Assembly: GCA_022747635.1 (NCBI GenBank)
Contig: JAKTNV010000014.1
Location: forward strand, 5,780,001 to 5,844,000
Source of the DNA: Hetaerina americana
Taxonomy: Eukaryota; Arthropoda; Insecta; Odonata; Calopterygidae
Reading direction: 5' to 3'
Length of the DNA stretch: 64,000 nt
The position numbers and the translations under genes were made by a program. Below the pieces are notes generated by a model, which made no database searches, had not been told where the DNA came from, and saw only the letters and a list, made by a program, of their open reading frames with translations. Positions 11,151 to 23,089 of this stretch are shown piece by piece (within the stretch, counting starts at the first letter, position 1; the number at the start of each line of letters is the position of its first letter).

Positions 11151-14100
11151 TGCTCGTAATTTCATGTATACGCCATTCTTTATCTTTTGAAAATAATACG
11201 AGTAAATCTTTTAAATTCGCAAGAGCCAATGCTACTTTCTAAAATAAGAAGCGAGCTAATGAGCACCGCCTGGCTGAAGTCTCTGATGTTCAAATGGTGT
11301 ACGACATTCTGTTATGAGTTTTGCAGTGTTTTGAAAAATGAAGAGTGATTAACACACACGTGACAGGGTAAGACCGTGAAAAGACGCAATGATTCACACT
11401 CTCAACCGCAATTTCGCACATTTGATGAAATTAATTGTACCACTTGGGTACGATAATAAATTAGGTAGTCATTTCGCCCAAGTAAGAGCAAAAACATTAT
11501 ATAATTGTCCCCAAGAATTTCGAGCCATTTATGACTTCCACGTCATGCTTTACTATGCCCTGACAAGATAAGTATGGTGGGCTGGACCACAGAATTTCGA
11601 CGTAAAATGAAATCCTCAGGTATCGGGGCCCTTTAATCAATAAACTTATCACCATAAAAATGGCATAACATGAATAGCATAAAAGCAGGTTCTGACTTTA
11701 TTACTATGAAAATAATATGAGTAAGGCCATCACACATCTTCAATCTTATAGATTAAAATACAAATATCAGTAACAAATTCACTCCATAGAAATCACCTAA
11801 TCATTACTTCTCAGAATTTTCGGGTGCTAATTCCATGTCAGGTTAATCCACGTTGAATGTTTTTCAACATTTTACTAGTCAAGCTGATATCCTGAATACA
11901 GTAGCAAATATGTTAACTAATTATGAAGTACAATACATGAATTCTAAGAGGATGACAATGAAAGATTTTCCCAAGTTTCTGACCCCAAAACACATCGCGC
12001 ATTAGTTTGAAAATATTTCTTCCCTCGGGACCAAAATACTCGCATGTGCATGTGCGCATCTGGCACCCAGGAGGAAGATTAGTTAGAAGCAACCGCGAGG
12101 CTGAGAGGAACGAATGAATATGAAGAGAGGAGACAGACGGATAAAGGAGGCCCCGCTGTAATCAGAGAGACGGAGATAAAGGGTTGAAGGGAATGTATGC
12201 ACGCGCAAGGGAGACTCGACAGAAGAAATTAATGATGGGAGGAGACAAAACGGTGGAATTAAGAGAAGGGAAGAGGTACAAACTTACTAAATGCATGACC
12301 GAGGTGCAAACTTACAAAATGAATATGAGAAGAAAAAATTAAAGTGATCGTGAGATCTCAATATAAATAACTCCAAATTCATTAAAAAAAAGGTCAAGAC
12401 CACTTGTAAATCCGTGATTGTTCACAGGGAGCAAGACGGGTTAAATTTAAACGTACTCACTAAATATATAAAAAGGAATAGGTCATGGATATCGATTACA
12501 ACGTCTGCACACTTTGGCTCTGGTCAATTTGTATTTACAAGTCTCTATTTTTCAACTTGTGGATCACTCTTCGAGATAATGATATACATTTGGCCATCAA
12601 TGCAAAATAAAAATATCTCTAGCGAAAAATTTAATTAGAAGGAGCTATAAATCACCAATAATCCTCCATTTCACCTGAGGTTGTTTCGTCGGAAATCATT
12701 CGAAGTCAAGGTATCAATAAAAAAAAGAAGTAAATTTTTGTGTAGGGTGATAGAAACGGCGTATTTTACCTTGAAAATGGCACGACTTCCATCCTCTACT
12801 TTAACCGTCATGGGTACCAGTACATTGATCTCATGCGCTTTCACTTTAAGTAAATGGCAGGTTTCCAAGCGAACGGCGGATTCCCATTCAAACTACAGAC
12901 AACGAAGACAACAAAATTGAACTCTCTTTGGTGGCCACGGCCGTTTTTCAAGTGCCCATTGACCAGTTTTGATTTACAGAGTGAGAAATAATGAGGTTTA
13001 GGAAACAGTTTAGGCCGAATTTATCCTAAAAAGTCGCGATTTCCTTTGAGATTTACAAGATTCACTGGTCAATAATCCTCGTTCAATCTATACATACTTA
13101 TATTTGCACCGTTCATATTGAGAGAAGAAGCGAGGAAAAACTTTTGCGTTGCATTTACTTTGAATTTTTAATATTTATACAACATGGGACTGGTTATTCG
13201 CAGATCTAATTCTATTGATTTCCTTAATACTGCGCATTCTTAAAGATTAATCCATCTCCACGGTGACAACAAAGGTTTACATGAAAACACGCCCAAATCC
13301 CACATTCCTTTTGAAAGTGGTGTTTTCATCAGGTGAAGGTGGAAATATAGATAACACAGTCCATACTACACACATTATTTTATATTGAGGGCCGCTTTTA
13401 TTAAATCGCACGCAGCGTTTAGGAACAGGTTCAGGGAAAATAAACGATGTAATTTTTTTAAGTTTGCTTTCGAATATCGTAGTTCTGCAATCTTTACCTC
13501 AACGATAATGTTTTCTCAGATTTTTTCCTCTTCCGATGTGTTGTCAACTCTTTTATTTATCTTTTCGTCCACTGCACTGCATTCACCGAAGGTTTACTAC
13601 GGGAAAAGCTACTGTGGATCAGTGAAAAAGTTAAGCAAGTGGAGTGAAAACAAAATGTATAAATTTTAAGGACTATTTTAAATCGGGACTTAAGTTTCTA
13701 TTGATCTTCAAAACATTTTTCGAACGCCTGAAAATTTAGTACACTATCATCATGTAGATCTGATTTTTCCGCGCTTCATGCAAGTGCATTGTAATGGTTT
13801 AAACTTCAAAAATTTCTAATCAAACTCCTCATTCTCTTTCCACAGGGACCAGGCTTTGGTCACATATAATGCTACGCCTCGTGTTTCATTGATCTTTTTT
13901 TACGTTCATACAACCTTTAATTGTTCTTCGCTCTTTTAACACGGATATCAATTCCTCCTAATCTTTGCAAATACTTCTTCCGCGAACACAACTCATTATT
14001 TTGGAAGGAAAATAAAAAAAATGTGCTCCCCAACCATTGAGTGTTTACGGAAATATGAGTGCTATGAAGTAAAAGATGGACAGAAATATGTATGAAATGG

Positions 14101-14214
14101 GTAGTTCATTCGAGCTGTAGAATGTTCAACTTCCGAAATTGGCCAACTTCCTGCCACTTGGATTATAGCACCGTAAAACTTCACTCAAGAAGATCATTTC
14201 TTGAAACAATACAG
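11151..14214. other. Unassigned spacer
   Basis: About 3 kb without a recognisable gene or repeat. Small open frames at 11389-11571, 12414-12638, 12671-12920 (both strands) and 13385-13669 have no known motif, and overlapping frames on opposite strands speak against coding. Splicing into an undetected gene cannot be excluded. Confidence 0.45.
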
Positions 14215-14550
14215 CGAATCGAAGGTTAAATTACAGATAGAAGCCCTTGCATAAATTGGAAGGAGGTCTCTTTAGCAGTGATGTTGAAAATCCATTATTA
14301 CCCCCATCGCACTACGGTAGGAGAGATCATGCTAATAAAATTAGAGAGATCAAGTGTAGAACAGACAGATTTAAAATGCCATTTTTTCAACGAACGATTA
14401 ATGGATCAGAATAACAGTGTCCGACCGCGGTAGGGTCATTAAAATTATTCTGGTGTGTATTCATCCACAGCCACACACCCTAGTGGTGACTTGCAGAGTA
14501 CATATAGTAAATAAATAAAAAATAAATTAAATAAAAAATAAATAAATACA
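14215..14550 (+). mobile_element. LINE family A 3' end: RT C-terminus, UTR, A-rich tail
   Basis: From 14319 the plus frame reads KIREIKCRTDRFKMPFFQRT, then after a one-base frame slip MDQNNSVRPR and a stop. This is the C-terminal signature of CR1/Jockey-type LINE reverse transcriptases (usual form: RTDxYKxSFFPRTI.DWN). The gccacacaccctagtggtg and cttgcagagtac tail follows at 14471-14500. An A-rich tail built from aaataaat units (14507-14548) closes the element. A partner copy at 39425-39675 aligns along the whole segment. The element is strongly 5'-truncated. Confidence 0.75.
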
Positions 14551-15274
14551 ACATCCGAACTCAGAGCGGTATCCGAATGCACGATATTCAGGGTAGGATG
14601 CAAACGCGATACCTACTGATCTATCATTTATGGTCCAGAGTTACATAGAATTGGTTCTTTGAATTGGTACATCTTATTTTTTAAGGGAAATAACGTTCGA
14701 ACCATATTTCTTTCATGCTCATGCAGTGCTTACTCTTCGCATCGGGTATAACGCGGATCTCCAAGAGAAAATGACTCCTGAGGTCTTCCGAAATCTCCGT
14801 TATGGTTAGGCAGACATTACAAAAGGTTGAGGACCTCTTGAAATGGGACGAAAATTTACCCTGCTGCGCTGGTGAGTCTCGACTTCGCAAGAGGTCATAA
14901 TATGCTGAAACTTAAGGAAAATTATTTTCGGAGTGACAACAGGGCAAAATGAGCGAAGAAGATAAAGGAAATTCAACGAAATGCTGCTTTTGTGTGTATT
15001 TCACAGGGACCAGGGAAACGGAGAAAGAGAGAGAGAGAGCTAGGACAAAAAAGGTTTGCAGGGAGAATATTGAAGCATACAAGTAAGAACGAGAAGGAGA
15101 TGTGGACGCGAAACAATCGCAATAAAAAGTACAAGAAGGGAAGAAACGGTGAAAACGTCTCTGTTTAACACACCTGGATAACCATAACAGTTGGCATAGC
15201 ATACTGATTACTTTTATAGTGAATTGCTAATATTATAAAAACAGTCATCTCTAAATTATTTAGCAGGTGATACA
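14551..15274. other. Unassigned spacer
   Basis: No gene recognised. Short minus-strand frames at 14681-14890 and 14912-15202 lack motifs; the second overlaps a gagagagagag stretch. Confidence 0.45.
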
Positions 15275-15278
15275 TAGG

Positions 15279-15330
15279 TGGAGCGTGGTAGCCTAGTGGG
15301 TAGAGCGTGTAGCGTAGAGGGGTTACATTC
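15279..15330 (+). mobile_element. tRNA-like SINE head fragment
   Basis: Contains gcgtggtagcctagtgggta followed by gagcgtgtagcgtag and ggggttacattc. The first part resembles a tRNA D-arm / A-box and the last a degraded B-box. It looks like the start of a tRNA-derived SINE with no recognisable body. Confidence is low because the B-box is poor. Confidence 0.3.
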
Positions 15331-15451
15331 ACAAAATGTTATTTAATAAAACACAGTCGCGTATCTAGATTGCAAAAGGAACTAAGAACTCGATGGAGCA
15401 AAGTTCAAATTACATATTTTACCTCTGTCATCATTGGAATATTAATTAAAG

Positions 15452-15595
15452 GTAAGGCTCTTTATCGCTAATGTTTACACTACATTATTACTTGCTAGGG
15501 TAGGAGACATCATGACAATAAGATTAGAGAGACCAAATCTAGAACCGATAGAATTAAGATGCCGCTTTTCCCTCTAACAATAAGGCATAACTTTT
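15452..15595 (+). mobile_element. LINE family A C-terminal coding fragment
   Basis: Aligns with 14270-14400: ctctttatcgctaatgtt versus ctctttagcagtgatgtt, then gtaggagacatcatg. The frame gives NKIRETKSRTDRIKMPLFPL, matching the C-terminus of the copies at 14.3 and 39.5 kb. It stops before the 3' UTR, so this copy has lost both ends. Confidence 0.6.
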
Positions 15596-15949
15596 CAAAC
15601 GGATAAAAATGCTTTCCTGAAAACTAAACTGGATATATTTCTCGAGAGACATGCTTAGAGAATGAACTTCGATCTATAATGCGTTTGACAGCTGGGGTCT
15701 ACTGCGTTGTATTTAATAAAATAATTAATTAAGAAAGTTCGAGGGATATTAAAAGGCCGACGTTTTAGCAGGGCTTTAGAACTAACGTGCCGAAAAAGGT
15801 AAGCTTGCTACAATTGAAACGAACGGCATAAAGCCAGAACGGAACCGAACATTCCTTTGAGACAACGGGATTCGCAACGGTCTCACTGGCGATGAAGGAT
15901 CATGGATTAAAACATCCCGATCAATCACATCCCATACATCCGGTGGAAA
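15596..15949. other. Unassigned spacer
   Basis: No gene or repeat recognised. Confidence 0.45.
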
Positions 15950-16260
15950 ATGAACTTAGAGAAGAGAAGGAAGGTTTCTTGGGGAGAAAGGTGAGGGAGT
16001 GGAGAGAAGAGAACGCGTGGATCGACGAGCCGAGGTAAGAGATGGAGGGGAGACGGATGGAAGGCAGTAAGTAAACTCTGAGGAAGAGAAAAATACAGTG
16101 GAGGAGGGGAGAAAGAAGAGATAGAGAAATATTGGGGGGAAAGCGAAGATTGAAATCGGAATTGAGGCTTAAAAGACGGATGAGGGATACAAGAGGGACT
16201 TCGAAAAGCGAAGAGATGGAAAGGTTGTGTAGGGGAGTGGCAAAATGTGGTGATAAGGGA
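15950..16260 (+). repeat. Purine-rich low-complexity tract
   Basis: About 300 bp of G/A-rich plus strand (gagaagagaaggaaggtttc and similar). The 116-codon minus-strand open frame across it is Leu/Ser/Pro-rich and is a by-product of the polypyrimidine complement. Confidence 0.65.
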
Positions 16261-16339
16261 TTTAGTGACAAATGAATCGATGAGTCCCTTGTCGCTGCTT
16301 TAAAAGCCGATCTTACTAACAGGCAAAATTAGTACCGCT

Positions 16340-16515
16340 ACATAATGCCAGCCACCAGGAATATGTGTGGCAGGGGGTGTATCCACACCGGACATGCACA
16401 GCACACGAATAGATAAAAGGCACGTATCATGAATGAGACATAACTACAGAAATAAATACGGACTAGCAAATCAATTTGCAACCACTTATCGGATTCAACA
16501 GGGATACACACAGGG
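16340..16515 (-). mobile_element. LINE family A 3' UTR and tail, minus strand
   Basis: On the minus strand it reads ggtgtggatacaccccctgc then cacacatattcctggtggct and ggcattatg, the family A tail. The upstream part aligns with the minus-strand copy at 3465-3610, sharing ttatcggattc and the gtgtat..c..ccggacatg block. A minus-strand open frame here (16338-16523) is not a host gene. Confidence 0.55.
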
Positions 16516-16974
16516 GGCCACAAATATTCATAATGAGATCTAGTAAAAAATGCTTATTACTGGGGAAAAAAAGAAAAGATCGGTGACAAGACATATCCGC
16601 ATATCAATCGCCCGATTTATGACTTGATTGCCATGTTACTTTAAGTTTCCTTTATTGAAAAATACCATAATGGAACAGTCCAATGTGCCGTAAAGTTATG
16701 ATACTGCAAGACGATAGTTGCATGAAGTAGTTTCACCAAAGATAATTTGAACTGTAGCTCTTCGAGGCAAAAATATTTTATCTTTTCCTAACTTCTTTTA
16801 TTTTACAATAATATCATGTTCAATCAGAAATGTAATGGTTTTTCCAGAATATGGCAGCGATTCTTCGACTCTCCTATTTTGCGAAAAAAAGGGTTTGATC
16901 TAAGAAAATAAATGTACATCTAACACGGGATAAAACATAATTACTATGAATGAATTAGCATAGGAAAAACCTCA
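16516..16974. other. Unassigned AT-rich spacer
   Basis: No gene or repeat recognised. Confidence 0.45.
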
Positions 16975-17375
16975 GATGAATGGGTTTCCATGCAGGCAGG
17001 TGAGGGGACTTGAGTAGGGAGAAAGAAACATGTGGACCGCGGGACCAGAAACAATCCAAGGAGAAAGAATGAGATGATGGGTGAAATGGGGATGAGACAC
17101 GGGGTCATGGGGGAGAAGATTACGAAAAGGCACGTAGTGGGGCCTTAAGTATGGGAGTAAACGTTGAGGCAAGAGCTCTCTGAGGAAGAGAAGTGGGACA
17201 AGAGGATGAAACAATATGTGAGACGTTGGACAGGTAAAAGTGAAGGAAGGCACGCACACCCACAAGCCCGAAAAACGGAGGATGGGGAAAATAAAGAAAA
17301 AGGAGAGGAGGAAGACTGGAGGGACATGAAAGGAAAGAGGGAGGATAAGAGGGAAACGGAAAGCTAAATCTGCGT
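16975..17375 (+). repeat. Purine-rich low-complexity tract
   Basis: Roughly 400 bp of G/A-rich plus strand. Overlapping open frames of 60-151 codons on both strands are Glu/Lys/Arg-rich on plus and Pro/Ser/Phe-rich on minus, the expected result of strand asymmetry. Confidence 0.65.
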
Positions 17376-18379
17376 GAGGCGGCATAGGTATCTCTCGAGG
17401 AACTGAATTACATTTATAGTTTCCCAAGTTTTCCTTTCTCCCGCACAGCCAACCTACCCTCCTTTCTTTTATCCTCCATTTGGTTGATGGAAGCCGCTAT
17501 TTCCTGTACATATTTCAACCTTAACGTTTTTACGTTCTCGCATTACTTTTCCCTCTCCTGAAACCCCCTCCTTTTGAATCGGTCCGGTAAAAAAATGATT
17601 TCCTCCGCAGTTAAAACTACAGCATGTGTAAATACAGGCGCTATGTCACTGAGGGAAAGAGGTCACCTAAAAATACAACGCCCGTATCCGTGCGGGAAAC
17701 TGAATGGTATGGGATAAACGCAGACGATTTTGATCGTCGATCAATCATAAGCTTGGCATTTGACTTGAAAAAACGATCTTTGCAATAATGAAACAAAAAT
17801 ATCACTAACGAATTTCAACTCGATTGGTTTACATCTATTAAATCCTCCGGAGCTGCACTTTTACCATTCCCAATCAAGTGGTAGAATGATATTGTTTTGA
17901 ATACGACGGAATAGAAGCATGGAAGAGGTTCTGATACAAAGAAAATGACACTGTGTGTACTTACTTCGGTTTTAGCAGGGGTTGCCCAAAGTTTCCACCA
18001 CCCGGGACGAAATCCGGGACGGTTCGTTGAATCGATAGTGCAACGCTACCCACTATACTACCATATAACCAATCACGCGATTTCCTGTAAAAGAAAATCC
18101 TATACCTTACGCCAACATTGAATGGAAATAATTGACGCCTACACCATGGACCTGCCGTGAGGTCATTCATACACGTGATTCAAAATTGCATTTCACAATA
18201 TGTTTGGATCACGTTCATAATCCCAACAGACAATTAAATTACGCAGCGGATCCCATGCAAACTGGATCAATTACCAAAGAGAATATGGACAAAAAATGAC
18301 GACTGTAGGTAAAAGTAATCCCGAACGATACATCTTAGATTTACAAATACTATGGAGTCACCACGAATCAATCTGCATT
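17376..18379. other. Unassigned spacer
   Basis: Starts pyrimidine-rich (17430-17570), then AT-rich. No gene or repeat recognised. Confidence 0.45.
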
Positions 18380-18393
18380 CGCTTCAATTATGT
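18380..18393. repeat. Target-site duplication, left copy
   Basis: The 14-bp sequence cgcttcaattatgt is repeated perfectly at 18697-18710 on the other side of the SINE. Confidence 0.75.
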
Positions 18394-18696
18394 AGTAGTT
18401 AGTAGTATTTAGGGGAGGCGACCGACTGCTGAGGTCATTTGCGCCACAGGGGATGGACAAGTAAGGATGAAGGGTGGAGAGAAACCCGGCGTCGGCATTA
18501 GCCTACTGTTTACGAAAGGCGCTAAGGGCTCCGCAGCTTACCTTCCCATCCGATGGACGGCGTACTCACTCAAAGTGCCCTCCACAAAGCACCTCAAGTA
18601 GGGATCGAGATACCTCTGAAAAATATTCAACACCGCCGGGATTTGAACCCGAGCCCTCTGTGTGGGAAGCCATTACGATAGCTACCGCACCAATCC
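18394..18696 (-). mobile_element. Complete tRNA-derived SINE with flanking target-site duplication
   Basis: Read on the minus strand, it begins gcgggattggtgcggtagct, continues through an A-box-like section and an acacagagggctc block, and reaches the near-perfect B-box gggttcaaatcccgg at about 18633-18647. A body of about 220 bp follows, including gtccatcggatgggaagg, and it ends in a ctaaatactactaactact tail. A 14-bp direct repeat, cgcttcaattatgt, flanks it exactly (18380-18393 and 18697-18710), as expected for target-primed insertion. The clean duplication and intact tRNA head suggest a fairly recent insertion. A diverged relative lies at 32.6 kb. A plus-strand open frame that crosses it (18474-18935) is not a gene. 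Confidence 0.8.
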
Positions 18697-18710
18697 CGCT
18701 TCAATTATGT
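18697..18710. repeat. Target-site duplication, right copy
   Basis: Perfect direct repeat of 18380-18393. The first few bases could also belong to the SINE head, so the true duplication may be 11 to 14 bp. Confidence 0.75.
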
Positions 18711-18989
18711 GTATCCAGTATTCTTGACAACAAGTGTAAGCCGTTTAATGTTTATTGCCTAAAGGGTGGTCACCAAAATCCACTTTCATTCATTAATCCC
18801 TATGACAGTATGCATACTTGGACACGCGTATATGGAGTATTCTCATTTTCCGCTACACGTGACCGTATATATACCACTCCGCCTAGCCGACGCCCATTAA
18901 GCAAAGGGGCTTGGCTAGGAACAAGAGGGAAGTAAAATCCCACAGCCAAAGTGCAGTAAAAGGTACTTGGAAATAATAAAGTGCCGTCG
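18711..18989. other. Unassigned spacer
   Basis: No gene or repeat recognised. Confidence 0.45.
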
Positions 18990-19570
18990 ATCACGCCCCC
19001 CCCCCCCCAAGACATTTCCCGTGACAGTTACGACGTCTGCGTGACGCGGCACGCGGCCAAGTTTCACCCTGCACTCCGCGCTCACGCTCCTCAACACCCT
19101 CCCATTTCACCACCCGCCCTGGGCGGCGACTCGCCACGCCCATGTCCTCTCCTCCACCCACGCTCAAGCGACACACGTCTGGGAGAGAGACAAATGTCGG
19201 AGAAGGGGCGCGGAGGGAGACACAAGAGCCACCTCCGTCCCCAAGGATGATGACCAGGGGTGATCTCGAGAAAGCCGGGATCGCGTGGACTCGGGGACGG
19301 AGAAAAACCCCTCGGGGGGGGGGGGGGAAGAGGGAGGGAGACTCCCGGTCCCCAAACTCCCACGCGGAGGAGGCATCAACGTCGACAAAGTGGTCGTTCC
19401 CACTCTTCTCCCGCATGTCCGAGAGCTCGGCCACGGGAACGATTCCGTGAAAGCCCGGTTTTACCTGCATGTACGACTCCCAGTGCACGGGCCAGCAATC
19501 GCGCAAACGTTCGACGACGGACATCGACTCGGATTGGAAAACCCACCATACAGATAGAAAACATGAAGAT
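18990..19570. other. Very GC/CpG-rich block
   Basis: The most GC- and CpG-rich part of the first half of the window. It contains a C13 run at 18996-19008 and a G run of about 14 at 19314-19327. Six overlapping open frames of 60-206 codons run across it on both strands, so open reading alone is not evidence of coding. The best exon-like segment is described separately (19465-19527, minus). The block could be a CpG-rich promoter or first exon of an unseen gene. Confidence 0.45.
19465..19527 (-). other. Possible 63-bp coding exon (weak candidate)
   Basis: On the minus strand a 21-codon open segment lies between a possible acceptor (ttttccaatccgag, no other AG for about 45 bases upstream) and a good donor, atgcag|gtaaaa. 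Its translation begins SMSVVERLRDCWPVHWESYM, with G or C at most third codon positions and no low complexity, unlike its neighbours. The same frame stays open past the donor. I recognise no family. It could be a real exon or chance inside a CpG-rich block. Confidence 0.2.
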
Positions 19571-21234
19571 GAAATCATCTTCGAGGATAGTGGTCTTTTA
19601 TCAAGGAGCAAAACTAATTGGTAAAATTATTAAAAGCATCAGCAAAGTTTAAAATATTTATCATAAATTCAATAAAGGAAGAGTTACAAATTTGTGCCTG
19701 ATAAAATGTTTAAATAAACGCCTTGAAACTACTCGAAATGAGTGAAGGAAGTTTTATTCAAGGGACGAAAGGGATTTAAAGTGATTGAAGGAGCAAGTGG
19801 ATTGAAGTAGGCAGAAGGTCATCTCCAGAAAATACTCAGCTAATGAAACCTAATGAAAGTAACAACCAGTGTCACCAAATCAAGTAAAGGATAGCCAGAA
19901 AATCATGTGGTGAGGATTTTACGGCATAAATTACTTTTTTCAGAATATGAGACGAATAATATATCAGCACTAGAGAAAATTAATGGAAATGTGGAGCTAC
20001 CAAAGATACACGACAATTAAATTGATAGGCTGACTGAAAAAAGAAGACCGTACAAAGATTGGACCTACATGGTCTATCGGAGATACTCACTATAAAAGGA
20101 AATTAATTACACATATAATGAGACGGAATATTTGAATGATTGCCACATAAGGGATAAATGTTACTCTGCAGATCTTACCTTCTACAGAGGGAAGCCAAGG
20201 ATGAATTACGATACTCAAGTGCGGGATTTGGCGTCAGCGGAAAAATTTATGAATGAATGAGGAGATGGCAGGAAATAGCTAGCTTCAAGTAATGCCATAA
20301 ACCAATCCAAGGACCGATAAACCATGATGTTTCATAAATAAATATAAAATTACGTTGCTCGTTAAAATTACGCGACAGGCTAATTCAAATGACTGGAATG
20401 TAATATTATATCTCGAAACCGTAATTATACAGATAAAATCATTTTTTGCATCAAAAATTATATACTCATTAGTCATCCATATACATTTCAAAAACTAATA
20501 GTCTAAACTAATTGTAGAAAAACTAATCGCCATAATTTCTTCAAAGTTTGAAAACGACAGCATTAAAAATTCACATTCTAGCGATGGCAAAACTTGTAGA
20601 GCTACGTGAGATCAGCTTCTAGCAAATCAACTATCGTTTTCCCATTATTAACTCTTTGAAAATCCTGGGAATTCGATTTGAGTTTTAAAAAACCGCTAAG
20701 GGTGGAAGCAAATACATATAGCCATATTGCATCTCGATGGAAAAAAAATCATCGCAACCAGGAGAGGTAGCGACAAAGTGGAGGGACCAAGTGGATGGGA
20801 AATTAAAAAAAAACGACCAGTCCAGCAGATAAACTGACCTATCATACGTTCAAAACCTTTCAATTCACTAAATGGATGTCCCAATTCCGCACGAGTGTCG
20901 CCATTTTACCGAATTAAAAACCCCTGCTTTAAAGTGATTTCTTTCCCCTCTTCGACGGAATAGCTTTTTGAAAAGGGAATAAAAAAAAAGGATTTCAAAA
21001 ATGACGGCCAGGAAAAATACACAAAAACTTTCCCCCTGTTCCACCCCAAAAAAATCCTATCCACAAGACATCTAAAAGTTCAACCCCCCGATTCCCTCGT
21101 CATTTTTTTCCCTCGACAGTGAGCGACGGGGGAGGAAGAAAGGAAAAGAAAGGTGACCCACCCCGAAGTAACTAAAAGAAAGATTCGGAATTCGAAACCA
21201 CGCGAGTTACTTTAACCATTCAAACGAGACCTTT
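19571..21234. other. Unassigned A-rich spacer
   Basis: Plus strand is A-rich with many GAA/AAG words between 19.7 and 20.3 kb. It has the feel of decayed transposon coding sequence, but I could not identify a motif. Minus-strand frames at 20285-20491 and 20696-20884 are not recognisable. Confidence 0.4.
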
Positions 21235-21870
21235 AATTTTATTTGGGGGGAGGGGAGGGCGGGAAGAGGAGGAGAATGGGCGAAAGCAGGAGGGAGTGCG
21301 CGAGGGGATAGGGATGGAAGGAGGTGGGTGCGAAAACGGGGCGGGGATGAAGTTAGGGGGAGAGAGAAAGAGGGGGTGGGAGGGATCCAAACCCACGCCC
21401 CCCTTCAACACCCAAACTTTGCCCTTCCACAAACACATACAAGGGCAACAACAACCTATATTTCCCACCTCCAGGGAACGAAGGAACGGGAGGCTGGGGA
21501 ATCGTGTATGCGTATACAGACTGTGTGCGTGGAGGGGGGGAGGGATGAGGGGTTGGGAGGGAAGGGAGGAGTTAGGGATTTGAGTACGAATCCCCGCGGG
21601 TGGGAGAGTGGGTGGGGGGAGGTAGGGGTTTTGGGATTCGGGAGTATGAAGACGGAGAGAAAGGCAGGAGTGAGTGGGGGTTTCGGAGGGGGCGGGGGAG
21701 GAGGAGAATGAGCGAGAAAAAACATAAAGGGGGAGGGTGGGAAAAAGAGCGAAGTGGAGTGTAAAGAAAATGTTATCCGCGCATAAGGGAAAGTAAAATG
21801 AAGTACCCAGGAGGGACAATGCCCTCGGGGCTGGGTTACGCAGCGCCATACCCCCCACTCCTCCCCCAGG
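21235..21870 (+). repeat. Purine-rich, G-rich low-complexity block
   Basis: G/A-rich plus strand at 21240-21375 and 21530-21745, separated by a C-rich part near 21390-21470. Overlapping open frames of 95-212 codons occur on both strands and are Pro/Ser/Leu- or Gly/Arg-rich. I read all of them as compositional artefacts. Confidence 0.55.
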
Positions 21871-23089
21871 GTATCACGGGGGTGGGGGAGAAGGGGGCGA
21901 TGTTTATGCATGCGCTCAGGAAAACCGAAAATCCTTGTCCGTCCGAGGTCGAAAATTACTGACTACTGCGGAATGATTACACAGCGAAGGGCTGGCTGCT
22001 CGATGAAAACGATGTTCTATATCCGGGGATACGAGACACACACAACATGATGGGCAATCTGAAATATACAAGCTTGCAAAGCTGGTGCAAATATTGCAAG
22101 TCAACAGGATCGTCGACGAAATAATTATCCTTCGAGCTTAAAACAATTTCACGAGCCACGAATGAAACCATGCACGGCTATGGAGCTGCTGCTGCTAAGC
22201 GACCATCATGACACCTGTTACACATCATAGTACGAGTATAATGCACCATAACACTGGTTCAACCATGGATTACATTTCAATTAAATGTTACGCTCACCGT
22301 AAGAGAAATTACTTAATATAATGATATTATGGCCTTGTTCAACACTCCATCGTCTGGTAAATTAGAAAACTCGCACACGGGTTCGGTTTCATAAACAAAT
22401 AAAGGTTATAGCAAATCTTAGATCTTAATTAACCAGTGGCAATTGGGGTTAAGACGAAACAGGAGGATGAAATATTCAGAGAGAACCCTATTATGCGGAT
22501 TTTTCTGCAAACATTTCATTCCTAAAAGAAATGTATTCACTGAATATTGTCCATAAGATACATGAATCCAAAATAAAACATTTAAAAACCAAGGAGCATT
22601 CGGATGTAAATTAATGAACTGAAATCGGCCTCTTTGAGTAAGCACCTATACCGGCAAATTGCAAAAAACATCGACGCCAGAATAATATGCAGAGAAACTC
22701 ATATTTATACGGATGAATGATAATGCTGTGCATCTGCCACAAAGCGAAAACACCACGCGACTCGCCGCATTGAGACAGACTGATCTACAAAAGGTCACGC
22801 CTCCGTGCGTAGTATTTTTCCATTCAGTGAGCAAAATGAGTGGTAAACTCTTCCAAATGAGAAAAGACTGAGCGACTAGACAGTTGAAAACATCAAGTGA
22901 AACAATTGGAGTGGTGTTTGTTTTGATTAGAAGCGGAGGAGAAAAAGCAATTGGATAAATTTGGAGCCACGATAATTCACGAAATGCTAAAATAGGAGAG
23001 ACGATGGAGGGGGATACCTAAAGGGAAGACTGAATGTGAATTTATAGAAACAGCAAAGGTTAATCACGAGAAGCATTAGTATTAAAAGT
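21871..23089. other. Unassigned spacer
   Basis: No gene recognised. The last 150 bp (about 22930-23089) may be the 5' part of the LINE relic that follows, but no motif is visible there. Confidence 0.4.

Noticed and set aside
18474..18935. A 153-codon plus-strand frame
   Set aside because: It lies mostly inside the antisense strand of the complete SINE at 18394-18696.
18991..19611. A 206-codon minus-strand open frame as a whole gene
   Set aside because: The block is so GC-rich that six frames are open. Only a 63-bp exon-like part is kept as a weak candidate.
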